The position numbers and the translations under genes were made by a program. DNA of 64,000 bases from the NCBI RefSeq assembly GCF_024584805.1, contig NZ_CP075715.1:5758526-5822525 (forward strand), given 5' to 3'. Under the pieces are notes generated by a model. The model did not search any database and had not been told where the DNA came from. It saw only the letters and a program-made list of their open reading frames with translations. This document shows, one piece after another, positions 1-9,437 of the stretch; within the stretch, counting starts at the first letter, position 1; the number at the start of each line of letters is the position of its first letter. This DNA is from Streptomyces sp. FIT100. Its GTDB lineage: Bacteria; Actinomycetota; Actinomycetes; Streptomycetales; Streptomycetaceae.

Positions 1-1
1 G

Positions 2-1165
2 CCGCTGCTCGTCGCCTGTGACCTCCAGCGCCCCAACGCCGTCACCCAGCTCGGCGTGGTCGCCGAGCGCGCGGGCGTCGCCTTCTTCGGCCCCCAACCG
101 GGCAACGGCGTGGGCGACCCGGTGCAGGTCGCCAAGGAGTCGATCGAGTACGCGAAGACGAAGGTCCACGACATCGTCATCGTCGACACCGCGGGCCGCC
201 TCGGTATCGACCAGGAGATGATGCAGCAGGCCGCGGACATCCGCGACGCGGTCAGCCCCGACGAGGTCCTCTTCGTCGTCGACGCGATGATCGGTCAGGA
301 CGCCGTCAACACGGCGGAGGCCTTCCGCGACGGCGTCGGCTTCGACGGCGTCGTCCTCTCCAAGCTCGACGGCGACGCCCGCGGTGGTGCCGCGCTCTCC
401 ATCGCGCACGTCACCGGCAAGCAGATCATGTTCGCCTCCAACGGCGAGAAGCTGGACGAGTTCGACGCGTTCCACCCGGACCGCATGGCGTCCCGCATCC
501 TCGGCATGGGCGACATGCTCTCGCTCATCGAGAAGGCCGAGCAGACCTTCAGCCAGGAAGAGGCCGCCAAGATGGCCTCCAAGCTGGCGAGCAGCAAGGG
601 CAAGGACTTCACGCTCGACGACTTCCTGGCGCAGATGGAGCAGGTGCGGAAGATGGGCTCCATCTCCAAGCTGCTCGGCATGCTGCCCGGCATGGGCCAG
701 ATCAAGGACCAGATCAACAACATCGACGAGCGCGACGTGGACCGCACGGCCGCGATCATCAAGTCGATGACCCCTGCCGAGCGCCAGGACCCGACGATCC
801 TCAACGGCTCGCGCCGGGCCCGTGTCGCCAAGGGTTCGGGTGTCGACGTCAGCGCGGTGAAGAACCTGGTCGAGCGGTTCTTCGAGGCCCGCAAGATGAT
901 GTCCCGGATGGCCCAGGGCGGCGGCATGCCCGGCATGCCGGGGATCCCGGGCATGGGTGGCGGTCCCGGCCGCCAGAAGAAGCAGCAGAAGCAGGCCAAG
1001 GGCAAGCGCAAGAGCGGTAACCCGATGAAGCGCAAGGCCGACGAGCAGGCGGCCGCCGCCCGCCGCGAGCAGGCGGCCGCTCAGGGCAACGCCTTCGGGC
1101 TGCCGGCGGGTGGCGGGAACCAGGACTTCGAGCTCCCGGACGAGTTCAAGAAGTTCATGGGCTGA
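2..1165 (+). CDS. ffh: Signal recognition particle GTPase Ffh, 3' part
   Basis: SRP54-type GTPase that binds signal peptides on ribosomes together with SRP RNA and docks with FtsY at the membrane. The window opens inside the gene. The frame is open from base 2 and reads LLVACDLQRPNAV, so the N domain and P-loop lie to the left of the window. Visible G-domain motifs are DTAGR (nt 185-199) and SKLDGDARGG (nt 359-388). A Met-rich M domain follows, ending in repeated MPG turns and a basic tail. 387 codons remain; the family is usually a little over 500. A GC-rich hairpin follows the stop. Identification is firm. Confidence 0.97.
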   Translation, partial: PLLVACDLQRPNAVTQLGVVAERAGVAFFGPQPGNGVGDPVQVAKESIEYAKTKVHDIVIVDTAGRLGIDQEMMQQAADIRDAVSPDEVLFVVDAMIGQDAVNTAEAFRDGVGFDGVVLSKLDGDARGGAALSIAHVTGKQIMFASNGEKLDEFDAFHPDRMASRILGMGDMLSLIEKAEQTFSQEEAAKMASKLASSKGKDFTLDDFLAQMEQVRKMGSISKLLGMLPGMGQIKDQINNIDERDVDRTAAIIKSMTPAERQDPTILNGSRRARVAKGSGVDVSAVKNLVERFFEARKMMSRMAQGGGMPGMPGIPGMGGGPGRQKKQQKQAKGKRKSGNPMKRKADEQAAAARREQAAAQGNAFGLPAGGGNQDFELPDEFKKFMG

Positions 1166-1185
1166 CGCCCCTGAGCATGGGAAGG

Positions 1186-1214
1186 GGGCCCCGCGGGCAC
1201 GGACCGCGGGGCCC
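1186..1214 (+). terminator. Hairpin after ffh
   Basis: An 11-bp perfect stem (1186-1196 with 1204-1214) starts 20 bp after the ffh stop. There is no U-tract, as is common for actinobacterial terminators. It probably ends the ffh transcript. Confidence 0.6.
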
Positions 1215-1319
1215 TCGGCCGTCTGCCGCCGCTCCCGGTGGCGGGAGCCCGGGATGTGTGCGGTCATGGGCAGAGATCCGGCCGGAGTGCCGATCACGGA
1301 TCAGGCATCCCGCAGCACC

Positions 1320-1408
1320 GATCACGGATCCCGATCACGGACCTCGATCACGGATCCGATCACCGGTCCCGATCACCGGTCCCGATCACCGGTCCCGATC
1401 ACCGATCC
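1320..1408 (+). repeat. Tandem ~13-bp GATCAC repeats before ftsH
   Basis: GATCAC occurs at 1320, 1333, 1346, 1358, 1371, 1384 and 1397, with one outlier at 1292. The period is 13 bp (once 12). The three units from 1358 share GATCACCGGTCCC. The array fills the ffh-ftsH intergenic region and ends about 20 bp before the ftsH Shine-Dalgarno. It could be a regulatory iteron array or simply a slippage-prone repeat; the sequence does not decide. Confidence 0.8.
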
Positions 1409-1437
1409 GGTCGCGGAGCAGGGAGCAGGAGGGCAGC

Positions 1438-3363
1438 GTGGCCAATCCCGTACCCCCGCGCGATCGCACCGACCAGCCCTGGCGCTCCGAGGGAGCCCCG
1501 CCGCCACCGCCGCCGAAGCGCAAGATGCCCGGTGGCTGGATCGGACTGGCCGTCTCGGCGTTCGTCGTCTTCCTCGCCGCCTTCCTGGCGCTGTCGTACT
1601 TCACGGACGGCGGAGAGCCGACCATTTCGTACACCGAGTTCAGCAAGCAGGTCGGGGCCGGGAACGTCACCAAGATCTACGCCAAGGGCGATGCCATCCA
1701 GGGCGAGCTGAAGAACGAGCAGCCGGTCCCGGACGGCGGCGGGGACTACCGGAAGTTCACCACCCAGCGGCCCGCCTTCGCCGACGACGACCTCTGGCAG
1801 CAGCTCACCCGGCAGGGCGTCACCGTGACGGCGGAGCCCGTCGTCAGCGAGCGCAGTTTTCTGGCCAACCTGCTGTTCTCGCTCGCCCCGATCGCGCTGC
1901 TCGTCCTGCTCTGGGTCCTCCTCGCGCGCCGGATGGGAGGGGCGATGGGCGGCGGCCCGCTCGGCCGGAAGGCGCCGCCCAAGCCCGTCGAGCTCGTACG
2001 CGGCGGGCGCACCACCTTCGAGGACGTGGCCGGGATCGACGAGGTCGCGGGCGAGCTCAACGATGTCGTCGACTTCCTCAAGAACCCGCAGGCATACCGC
2101 GAGATGGGCGCCCGGATGCCCGGCGGGGTGCTTCTCTCGGGTCCCCCTGGCACGGGGAAGACCCTGCTCGCGCGGGCCGTGGCGGGTGAGGCGGGGGTGC
2201 CGTTCTTCTCCGCGTCCGCCTCGGAGTTCATCGAGATGATCGTCGGTGTGGGCGCCTCTCGGGTACGGGAGCTCTTCGCCGAGGCGCGCAAGGTCGCCCC
2301 GGCGATCATCTTCATCGACGAGATCGACACCATCGGCCGGATCCGCGGCGGCGGCGCGAGCATCGGCGGCCACGACGAGCGCGAGCAGACCCTCAACCAG
2401 ATCCTGACCGAGATGGACGGTTTCACCGGCTCCGAGGGCGTCGTCGTGCTCGCCGCCACCAACCGCGCCGACGTCCTCGACCCCGCGCTCACCCGGCCCG
2501 GCCGCTTCGACCGGATCGTGCAGGTCAGCCCGCCCGACCGGGGCGGCCGAGAAGCCATCCTGCGGATCCACACCCGGGAGATCCCGCTCGCCGAGACCGT
2601 CGACCTCGCGCAAGTGGCCCGTACGACACCGGGCATGACCGGCGCCGAACTGGCCAACCTCGCCAACGAGGCCGCGCTGCTCGCGGTCAAGCGCCGGCAG
2701 CGCGAGGTCACCCAGGCCGATCTCTCCGACGCCCTCGCGAAGGTCCAGCTCGGCGCCGAGCGGCCGCTCGTGATGCCCGAGGAGGAGCGCCGCAGGACGG
2801 CGTACCACGAGAGCGGCCACGCGCTCCTCGGCATGCTCCAGCCGGGCGCCGACCCCGTCCGCAAGATCACGATCGTTCCGCGCGGGCGTGCGCTGGGCGT
2901 CACGCTCTCCACCCCGGACGCCGACCGGTACGCGTTCACGGAGGAGTACCTGCGCGGCCGGGTCATCGGCGCGCTCGGCGGTATGGCGGCCGAGCACGTC
3001 GTCTTCGGGGTCGTCACCACCGGCTCGGAAAGCGACCTCGAACAGGTCACCGCCCTGGTCCGGGGCATGGCCGGCCGCTGGGGCATGAGCGAACGCGTCG
3101 GCCGCTTCACCGCCGTCACGGGCGAGGGCCGCCAGGAGCCGTACGGCCTGTCGGCCGCGCCCGCGACCCTCGACGCCGTCGACCACGAGATGCGCCGCAT
3201 TGCCGACGAGTGCTACGAGAGCGCCTGCCGCCAACTCCGCGACAACCGCGACCGCCTGGACGCCCTCGCGGAGGCGCTGCTCGTCCACGAGACGCTGGAC
3301 GAGGAAGCGGCGTACCGGGCGGCGGGGATCGCCCGCCTGACGAAGAACAACGGTGCGCACTGA
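1438..3363 (+). CDS. ftsH: FtsH-family membrane AAA+ zinc protease
   Basis: ATP-dependent membrane protease of the FtsH family, which extracts and degrades membrane and regulatory proteins. The chosen start is GTG 1438, preceded by AGGAGGG at 1427-1433; the open frame extends further upstream through the repeat array but without a ribosome site. 641 residues. Pro-rich N-terminus, TM segment near residues 30-50, a short external domain, a second TM near 140-165, Walker A GPPGTGKT (~235), Walker B IIFIDEID, second region of homology with RPGRFDR, and zinc motif HESGH near residue 458. The C-terminus is typical. Streptomyces have more than one FtsH; this is the copy beside ffh, so its cell role need not be that of the essential FtsH. 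Confidence 0.93.
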   Translation: MANPVPPRDRTDQPWRSEGAPPPPPPKRKMPGGWIGLAVSAFVVFLAAFLALSYFTDGGEPTISYTEFSKQVGAGNVTKIYAKGDAIQGELKNEQPVPDGGGDYRKFTTQRPAFADDDLWQQLTRQGVTVTAEPVVSERSFLANLLFSLAPIALLVLLWVLLARRMGGAMGGGPLGRKAPPKPVELVRGGRTTFEDVAGIDEVAGELNDVVDFLKNPQAYREMGARMPGGVLLSGPPGTGKTLLARAVAGEAGVPFFSASASEFIEMIVGVGASRVRELFAEARKVAPAIIFIDEIDTIGRIRGGGASIGGHDEREQTLNQILTEMDGFTGSEGVVVLAATNRADVLDPALTRPGRFDRIVQVSPPDRGGREAILRIHTREIPLAETVDLAQVARTTPGMTGAELANLANEAALLAVKRRQREVTQADLSDALAKVQLGAERPLVMPEEERRRTAYHESGHALLGMLQPGADPVRKITIVPRGRALGVTLSTPDADRYAFTEEYLRGRVIGALGGMAAEHVVFGVVTTGSESDLEQVTALVRGMAGRWGMSERVGRFTAVTGEGRQEPYGLSAAPATLDAVDHEMRRIADECYESACRQLRDNRDRLDALAEALLVHETLDEEAAYRAAGIARLTKNNGAH

Positions 3364-3520
3364 CCCCGTCCGGCGATGGAGGCGGGGCCCCGGCCACCAC
3401 CGGCCCGGCCACCGCCGTCAGGCCCGCCCGCCACTGGCAGGGTGGGGGTCCCCGGCCACCGCCGCCCGCGAGGGGACGTGTTCCCGAGGCCCGGCCCCGG
3501 GAACGAATCCGTCGGTGGCC

Positions 3521-4375
3521 CTACCGCGTACGCGCGATCACGTACCGGAAGACGTTCGGCATCCACACCGTCCCGTCACCCCGCACGTACCCGTGCAGCG
3601 CCTCCGTGATCTCCTTCTCCACCTGCGCCTGGTCCGTCGCTCGTACCGCCGGGTCGAACAGTCCCGTCGACAGCAGCCCCCGTACCGCGCTCTCCAGGTC
3701 CGCGTAGCCGAAGGGGCAGGCCACCCGGCCCGAGCCGTCCGGCTTGAGGCCCGCCCTGGTGGCGACGTCCTCCAGGTCGTCCCGCCGGGTCTGCCGCCAG
3801 CCGCCGTCCCCGCGCAGCCGCTCCGTGAGGCGGCTCGCGACCCGCAGCACCACGGAGGTGGCGCAGCGCTCCGGCGGTCCCCAGCCCGCGAGGACGACCG
3901 CGGCGCCGCGCCCGGCGAGCGGAACCACTGCCTCCAGCGTCGGCACGAGCCCGTCCGAGTCGCCTGCCGTACACCCGATCGGCTGAAAAACCGTGATCAC
4001 ATCGAACCGGGGGAGCGAGAGCTCGGCCGCCTCGTCGGGGCCGCCCTCCACCAGCCGTGCCCCCTGCGGCGCACGCGCCTCCCGGTCGGGCTCCGGTGTC
4101 AGCAGCCGTTCGCGCGCCAGTTCGATCCGCGAGGCGTCCGTGTCGAGGCCCGTGACGCTCGCCCCGCGCGCCGCGGCCATCAGCAGGGCCAGACCGGAGC
4201 CGCAGCCGAGCCCCAGCACCCGGGAGCCCGCATCGACCTCCAGGTGCTCGTACACCGCCTCGTAGAGGGGCACCAGCATCCGCTCCTGGATCTCGGCCCA
4301 GTCACGGGCACGGCCCGCCGGGTCGGGGGGCGCGGAGGCCGTGCGGGGGTGGTGCCGGACGAGCGTAGGTGTCAT
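3521..4375 (-). CDS. Class I SAM-dependent methyltransferase
   Basis: 284-residue Rossmann-fold methyltransferase. SAM motif I reads VLGLGCGSGLALL near residue 75, followed by an acidic strand end (GLDTDAS) and a later DVITVFQPIG strand. No substrate-specific motif was recognised. ATG 4375 is preferred; the frame extends five codons to a TTG at 4390. It is divergent from proS, with a shared 216-bp promoter region (4376-4591). The substrate cannot be inferred from context. Confidence 0.8.
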   Translation of the reverse strand: MTPTLVRHHPRTASAPPDPAGRARDWAEIQERMLVPLYEAVYEHLEVDAGSRVLGLGCGSGLALLMAAARGASVTGLDTDASRIELARERLLTPEPDREARAPQGARLVEGGPDEAAELSLPRFDVITVFQPIGCTAGDSDGLVPTLEAVVPLAGRGAAVVLAGWGPPERCATSVVLRVASRLTERLRGDGGWRQTRRDDLEDVATRAGLKPDGSGRVACPFGYADLESAVRGLLSTGLFDPAVRATDQAQVEKEITEALHGYVRGDGTVWMPNVFRYVIARTR

Positions 4376-4591
4376 CGAGAAGCGCCCCAATCCGCCGAGA
4401 GGTCAGCTGTGCCCGGATGGACAGCCCCCCGTGTACATGCGCTCTGGACCCCCTCCGTATGCCAGAAAACTGCGCATCCGTCCGTACGTCCAGAGGTCGC
4501 GCCGCAAAGCCTGACGCGCCCTGGGCCGTGCGCCCCCGCGCCCGGGAAATCGAGTCCTCATCAAGCGTGCGGCAGCCGTACGATTCCCGCC

Positions 4592-6007
4592 ATGGCAAAG
4601 GCACCCGTTCTCACGCCGCAGGCCGAGGACTTCCCCCGCTGGTACCAGGACTTGATCACCAAGGCCGAGCTCGCCGACAACGGCCCGGTGCGCGGCACGA
4701 TGGTCATCCGGCCGTACGGCTACGGGCTCTGGGAACGGATGCAGCAGGAGATGGACGCCCGCATCAAGGAGGCCGGGGCGTCCAACGCCTACTTCCCGCT
4801 CTTCATCCCGCAGTCGTACCTGACGAAGGAGGCCGAGCACGTCGAGGGCTTCGCCCCCGAGCTCGCCGTCGTCACACACGGCGGCGGCAAGGAGCTGGAG
4901 GAGCCGGTCGTCGTCCGCCCCACCTCCGAGACGATCATCAACGACTACTTCGCCAAGTGGATCCAGAGCTACCGGGATCTGCCGCTGCTCATCAACCAGT
5001 GGGCGAACGTGGTCCGCTGGGAGCTGCGCCCCCGGGTCTTCCTCCGTACGACCGAGTTCCTCTGGCAGGAGGGCCACACCGCCCACGCCACCTACGAGGA
5101 GGCCCGGGAGTATGCCGCCCACATCCACCGCAACGTCTACGCCGACTTCATGGTGAACGTCCTGGCCATGGACGTCGTCCTGGGCCGCAAGACGGCCCGG
5201 GAGCGCTTCGCGGGCGCCGTCAACACCCTTACGCTGGAAGGCATGATGGGCGACGGCAAGGCCCTCCAGATGGGCACGAGCCATGAGCTCGGCACCAACT
5301 TCTCCAAGGCCTTCAACACCACCTACCTGTCGAAGGACGGCACGCAGGAGCTGGCCTGGCAGACCTCGTGGGGCTCCTCCACCCGCATGGTCGGCGGCCT
5401 GATCATGACCCATGGCGACGACGACGGACTGCGCGTCCCGCCCCGGCTCGCCCCCGTCCAGGCCGTCGTCCTCGCCATCAAGGGCGACGACGCGGTGCTC
5501 GCCGCGGTGCGCGAGACCGGTGAGCGGCTCAGGGCCGCGGGCATCCGCGTCCAGGTCGACGACCGCACGGACACCCCCTTCGGCCGCCGCGCCGTCGACT
5601 GGGAGCTCAAGGGTGTCCCGCTGCGGGTCGAGATCGGTCCGCGCGACCTGGAGAACGGCACGGCGATGCTGGCCCGACGCATCCCCGGGGGCAAGGAGCC
5701 CGTCGCGCTCGACGGGCTCGCCGCGCTGCTGCCCACGATCCTGGAGGAGGACCAGGCGCTGCTGCTGCGCCGGTCCCGGGAGCGCCGGGAATCCCGCACG
5801 GCCGATGTGACCACGATCGAGGAGGCCGCCGAGGCCGCCGTCGCCGGCGGCTGGGCGCGCATCCCGTGGGCGGTGCTCGGCCCCGAGGGCGAGGCGCTCC
5901 TCGCCGATCAGGCCGTGTCCGTTCGGTGCCTGGTCGCGGAGGACGGGTCGGTGCCGGAGTCCGACGACGCGCCGGGTACGCTCGCGATCGTCTCGCGCGC
6001 CTATTGA
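4592..6007 (+). CDS. proS: Prolyl-tRNA synthetase, archaeal/eukaryotic-like type
   Basis: Class II aminoacyl-tRNA synthetase that charges tRNA-Pro. At 471 residues it is the short type that resembles archaeal and eukaryotic ProRS and lacks the bacterial editing insertion. Motif 2 region RPRVFLRTTEFLWQEGHTAH and motif 3 region GSSTRMVGGLIMTHGDDDG are plain, and the anticodon-binding domain follows (VQAVVLAIKGDDA onward). The start MAKAPVL fits the family; the same frame is open far upstream but reads through antisense of the neighbouring methyltransferase. Some Streptomyces carry this type alongside a bacterial-type ProRS; the window cannot show whether it is the only copy. Confidence 0.92.
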   Translation: MAKAPVLTPQAEDFPRWYQDLITKAELADNGPVRGTMVIRPYGYGLWERMQQEMDARIKEAGASNAYFPLFIPQSYLTKEAEHVEGFAPELAVVTHGGGKELEEPVVVRPTSETIINDYFAKWIQSYRDLPLLINQWANVVRWELRPRVFLRTTEFLWQEGHTAHATYEEAREYAAHIHRNVYADFMVNVLAMDVVLGRKTARERFAGAVNTLTLEGMMGDGKALQMGTSHELGTNFSKAFNTTYLSKDGTQELAWQTSWGSSTRMVGGLIMTHGDDDGLRVPPRLAPVQAVVLAIKGDDAVLAAVRETGERLRAAGIRVQVDDRTDTPFGRRAVDWELKGVPLRVEIGPRDLENGTAMLARRIPGGKEPVALDGLAALLPTILEEDQALLLRRSRERRESRTADVTTIEEAAEAAVAGGWARIPWAVLGPEGEALLADQAVSVRCLVAEDGSVPESDDAPGTLAIVSRAY

Positions 6008-6242
6008 CCCGCGCCACCCGCCCGTGCCGGCGCGCGTACGCGGCGCACGCCCGGCCGACCCCGCCGGTGCCCGCCGGGCGTACGCGCCACTACGTACCGG
6101 CTTGGTGTGAGCTGTGTGACTTCTCCGCAGATCAGCGCACCCGCCCTCGTCAGGACGCATCAACGGCAACTGACGGGTACGTGCAAATTATTTGGGATGC
6201 CCCGGAATGGAACCCGAGGGCCGCCCGGCTCGTTATCACGAC

Positions 6243-6836
6243 GTGAGCACGACACCACCTGTCCTCGCCGCAGAGCTGGCACAGGCGTGGGCCGACATTC
6301 AGCGGCACCACCCCGAGCTGCCGGATCTTGCCGCGCCAGAGTCACTGATCGGAGAGTCCTCGTCGGCCTGCGGCCACGAGCTCTCCTTCGAGCGACTGCT
6401 CCATGAGGCAGTCCACGGCATCGCCGCCGCCCGAGGAGTCCGTGACACCTCCCGCGCCGGCCGCTACCACAACCGCCGGTTCCTGGCGATCGCCGAGGAG
6501 ATGGGCCTGGACCACCCCGAGGAGCCGCATCCGAGCAGTGGTTTCTCGCTGGTCACGCTCAATCCCGAGGCGAAGCGCCGGTACCGCCCGACGATCGAGC
6601 GGCTCCAGCGCGCCCTCGCCGCGCACACGGTCGCCACGGCCGCCGACACCAAGCGGAGCTTCCGGGGCCCGGCCGCCCGGCACGGTTCCTCCGGCGGCGG
6701 CGTCCGGGTCAAGGCCGTCTGCGACTGCGGCCGCAATGTCAGAGTCGTGCCATCGGTCCTCGCCCAGGCGCCGATCGTCTGCGGCGGCTGCGGAAAGCCG
6801 TTCCGTATCCCCGAAGCGGTGGCCGCGGCGAGCTGA
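6243..6836 (+). CDS. SprT-like putative zinc metalloprotein
   Basis: 197 residues from GTG 6243. It carries an HExxH-type motif (HEAVH, about residue 58) within the sequence LLHEAVHGIAAARG, followed by a conserved-looking RYHNRRF block. The C-terminal CDCGRNVR...CGGCGKPF segment is a zinc ribbon with four cysteines. This layout (metalloprotease-like helix plus zinc ribbon) recalls SprT-like proteins. It stands alone between proS and rpsP. The start is chosen because upstream codons in the frame lack family character. Enzymatic activity is not shown. Confidence 0.75.
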   Translation: MSTTPPVLAAELAQAWADIQRHHPELPDLAAPESLIGESSSACGHELSFERLLHEAVHGIAAARGVRDTSRAGRYHNRRFLAIAEEMGLDHPEEPHPSSGFSLVTLNPEAKRRYRPTIERLQRALAAHTVATAADTKRSFRGPAARHGSSGGGVRVKAVCDCGRNVRVVPSVLAQAPIVCGGCGKPFRIPEAVAAAS

Positions 6837-7129
6837 GACCGCCGGTGTCCGCCGGTGTCCGTGGGTGTTCGCCTGAGTCCGCGGCGGAGGCCGTCGCCCG
6901 CCCGCGCACCCGTGACCGGCCGGAGCCCCGTCCGGGCCCGGCCGGTCACCGGTCCCGGCCTCCCTGCCGATCGGGTGGAATCGGTGTGGCACAATGGCAA
7001 GCTGCACTCGACAGTCGCACAGGACCCCTCTCTCCTCCGGCTGACGCGTCCATCGGGCCATCGGGTACCGCAACCCCACGCGGCATCTCGTTGTGCCCAA
7101 CCACGTCAAAACCAGGAGAACCCACTCCC

Positions 7130-7582
7130 GTGGCAGTCAAGATCAAGCTGAAGCGTCTGGGCAAGATCCGTTCGCCTCACTACCGCATCGTCGTCGCCGA
7201 CTCCCGTACCCGCCGTGACGGCCGGGCCATCGAGGAGATCGGGCTGTACCACCCGACGTACAACCCGTCGCGCATCGAGGTCGACTCGGAGCGCGCGCAG
7301 TACTGGCTCTCCGTCGGCGCCCAGCCGACCGAGCCCGTCCTCGCCATCCTGAAGCTCACCGGCGACTGGCAGAAGCACAAGGGTCTGCCGGCCCCGGAGA
7401 AGGCGCTGCTCCAGCCGGAGACGAAGGAAGACAAGCGCGCTTCCTTCGAGGCCTTCGCCAAGACGCTCGAGGGCGACGACACGAAGGGTGAGGCCATCAC
7501 CCAGAAGTCGAAGAAGACCGAGAAGAAGGCGGACGAGGCTGCTGAGTCGGCGGCTGCTCCCGCCGAGTCGACCGAGGCCTGA
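7130..7582 (+). CDS. rpsP: 30S ribosomal protein S16
   Basis: Small-subunit protein bS16, 150 residues. The N-terminal VKIKLKRLGKIRSPHYRIVV core is unmistakable. As in other actinobacteria it carries a long Lys/Ala/Glu-rich C-terminal tail. GTG 7130 is preceded by AGGAGAA at 7113-7119. First gene of the rpsP-khpA-rimM-trmD cluster. The 293-bp gap upstream (6837-7129) presumably carries the promoter; no clear box was assigned. Confidence 0.97.
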   Translation: MAVKIKLKRLGKIRSPHYRIVVADSRTRRDGRAIEEIGLYHPTYNPSRIEVDSERAQYWLSVGAQPTEPVLAILKLTGDWQKHKGLPAPEKALLQPETKEDKRASFEAFAKTLEGDDTKGEAITQKSKKTEKKADEAAESAAAPAESTEA

Positions 7583-7584
7583 GC

Positions 7585-7824
7585 ATGCTCGAGGAGGCTC
7601 TCGAGCACCTCGTGAAGGGCATCGTCGACAACCCGGACGATGTGCAGGTCGCCTCGCGCAACCTGCGTCGCGGGCGGGTGCTGGAGGTCCGGGTGCACCC
7701 CGACGACCTCGGCAAGGTGATCGGCCGCAACGGTCGCACCGCGCGTGCCCTGCGTACCGTGGTGGGCGCCATCGGCGGCCGTGGCATCCGTGTCGACCTC
7801 GTCGACGTGGACCAGGTCCACTGA
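7585..7824 (+). CDS. khpA: KH-domain RNA-binding protein KhpA
   Basis: 79-residue single KH domain protein. The GxxG RNA-binding loop reads VIGRNGRTAR, followed by a hydrophobic strand. KhpA partners with KhpB (Jag/EloR) in other Gram-positives and affects cell elongation. It lies 2 bp after the rpsP stop and is surely co-transcribed. A strong hairpin follows. Confidence 0.94.
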   Translation: MLEEALEHLVKGIVDNPDDVQVASRNLRRGRVLEVRVHPDDLGKVIGRNGRTARALRTVVGAIGGRGIRVDLVDVDQVH

Positions 7825-7842
7825 CTCGATCGAAACACCGGC

Positions 7843-7880
7843 ACGGGCCGGGGAAGGCCGACCGGCCTTCCCCGGCCCGT
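7843..7880 (+). terminator. 18-bp hairpin between khpA and rimM
   Basis: 7843-7860 and 7863-7880 are perfect reverse complements (18 bp, 2-nt centre). It ends 24 bp before the rimM start and 11 bp before its Shine-Dalgarno. It may end most rpsP-khpA transcripts and let rimM-trmD be read at lower level, or act on the rimM leader. Confidence 0.75.
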
Positions 7881-7904
7881 CGTCGTATGACAGGAGCATT
7901 GAGC

Positions 7905-8486
7905 GTGCAGTTGGTAGTCGGACGAGTCGGCCGTGCCCACGGCATCAAGGGCGAGGTCACCGTAGAGGTACGCACCGACGAGCCGGAGCTGAGGCTCGCG
8001 CCCGGAGCCGTGCTCGCCACCGACCCGGCCTCCGCGGGACCGCTGACCATCGAGACGGGCCGCGTGCACAGCGGGCGGCTGCTGCTGCGCTTCGAGGGCG
8101 TACGCGACCGCAACGCCGCCGAGGCGCTGCGGAACACCCTGCTCATCGCCGACGTGGACCCGGACGAGCGGCCGGACGAGTCCGACGAGTACTACGACCA
8201 CCAGCTGATCGATCTGGACGTGGTGCTCGCCGACGGGACGCAGATCGGCCGGATCACCGAGATCTCGCACCTCCCCTCGCAGGACCTCCTCATCGTGGAG
8301 CGGCCCGACGGCGGCGAGGTGATGATCCCGTTCGTGGAGAAGATCGTCACCGACATCGACCTGGAGGAGCAGAAGGCCGTCGTCGACCCGCCGCCCGGGC
8401 TGATCGACGACCTCGCCGCCCCCGACGAAGTCGCCGACGAGCACAGCGCGTCCGGCCGGGACGAGGAATCCGGGGCAGGCGCCTGA
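7905..8486 (+). CDS. rimM: Ribosome maturation factor RimM
   Basis: 16S rRNA processing factor that binds S19 during 30S assembly. 193 residues from GTG 7905, with AGGAG at 7892-7896; an ATG at 7887 lies upstream of that site and is less likely. N-terminal RimM barrel (LVVGRVGRAHGIKGEV), then a PRC-barrel domain (YYDHQLIDLDVVL...), with an acidic tail. The stop overlaps the trmD start by one base (TGATG). Confidence 0.95.
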   Translation: MQLVVGRVGRAHGIKGEVTVEVRTDEPELRLAPGAVLATDPASAGPLTIETGRVHSGRLLLRFEGVRDRNAAEALRNTLLIADVDPDERPDESDEYYDHQLIDLDVVLADGTQIGRITEISHLPSQDLLIVERPDGGEVMIPFVEKIVTDIDLEEQKAVVDPPPGLIDDLAAPDEVADEHSASGRDEESGAGA

Positions 8487-9307
8487 TGCGGCTCGACGTC
8501 GTCACGATCTTCCCCGAGTACCTGGAGCCGCTGAACGTCTCGCTCGTCGGCAAGGCGCGGGCCCGCGGCGTACTCGACGTCCACGTCCACGATCTGCGGC
8601 GGTGGACGTACGACCGGCACAGCACCGTCGACGACACCCCGTACGGCGGCGGCCCCGGCATGGTCATGATGACCGGCCCCTGGGGTGACGCCCTCGACCA
8701 GACCCTCGCCGACGGCTACGAGGCCGGAGCGAGCGGCCCGGTGATGGTCGTCCCCACCCCCAGCGGTCGGCCGTTCACCCAGGAACTCGCCGTCGAACTC
8801 GCCGAGCGGCCCTGGCTGGTCTTCACCCCCGCCCGGTACGAGGGCATCGACCGCCGCGTCATGGACGAGTACGCGCACCGGATACCGGTCTACGAGGTCT
8901 CCATCGGGGACTACGTCCTGGCCGGCGGCGAGGCGGCCGTCCTCGTCATCACGGAGGCGGTGGCGCGGCTGCTCCCGGGCGTCCTCGGGAACGCCGAATC
9001 GCACCGCGACGACTCCTTCGCGCCCGGCGCGATGGCGAACCTCCTGGAAGGGCCCGTCTACACCAAGCCCCCGGAGTGGCGCGGGCGCGGCATCCCGGAG
9101 GTGCTGCTCAGCGGGCACCACGGGAAGATCGCCCGCTGGCGGCGGGACGAGGCGTTCCGCCGTACGGCCGAGAACCGGCCCGATCTGATCGAGCGCTGCG
9201 ATCCCTCGGCCTTCGACAAGAAGGACCGTGAGATCCTCTCGATCCTGGGCTGGGCGCCGTCACCCGACGGCCGATTTTGGCGCAGGCCGGAGGCCGTGGA
9301 AGAATAG
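8486..9307 (+). CDS. trmD: tRNA (guanine-37-N1)-methyltransferase TrmD
   Basis: SPOUT-class methyltransferase making m1G37 in tRNAs that read CNN codons, which prevents +1 frameshifting. 273 residues. The N-terminus MRLDVVTIFPEYL and the knot region TPARYEGIDRRV with SIGDYVLAGGE are typical. Start ATG overlaps the rimM stop, so translation is coupled. Confidence 0.97.
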   Translation: MRLDVVTIFPEYLEPLNVSLVGKARARGVLDVHVHDLRRWTYDRHSTVDDTPYGGGPGMVMMTGPWGDALDQTLADGYEAGASGPVMVVPTPSGRPFTQELAVELAERPWLVFTPARYEGIDRRVMDEYAHRIPVYEVSIGDYVLAGGEAAVLVITEAVARLLPGVLGNAESHRDDSFAPGAMANLLEGPVYTKPPEWRGRGIPEVLLSGHHGKIARWRRDEAFRRTAENRPDLIERCDPSAFDKKDREILSILGWAPSPDGRFWRRPEAVEE

Positions 9308-9437
9308 GCCGCTGCCGTACGTCCGGCGTGCGCCCCTGCCACAGGGGGACACGACGCTCGCTCCGACGACGCGGCCCCCATCTCATCTCTTCTATACCGC
9401 TGATGACCTGTGGCATCGGCGAAGAAAGCAGACGAAC

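Noticed and set aside
1292..1408. Possible CRISPR-like array
   Set aside because: Period is only 13 bp, with no unique spacers and no cas genes.
1399..3360. 653-codon minus-strand open frame antisense to ftsH
   Set aside because: It is the GC-rich shadow of ftsH. Composition is unlike a protein, and no motif or ribosome site was seen.
4403..6169. 588-codon minus-strand open frame antisense to proS
   Set aside because: Shadow of proS; Arg/Asp/Gly-rich with no family features.
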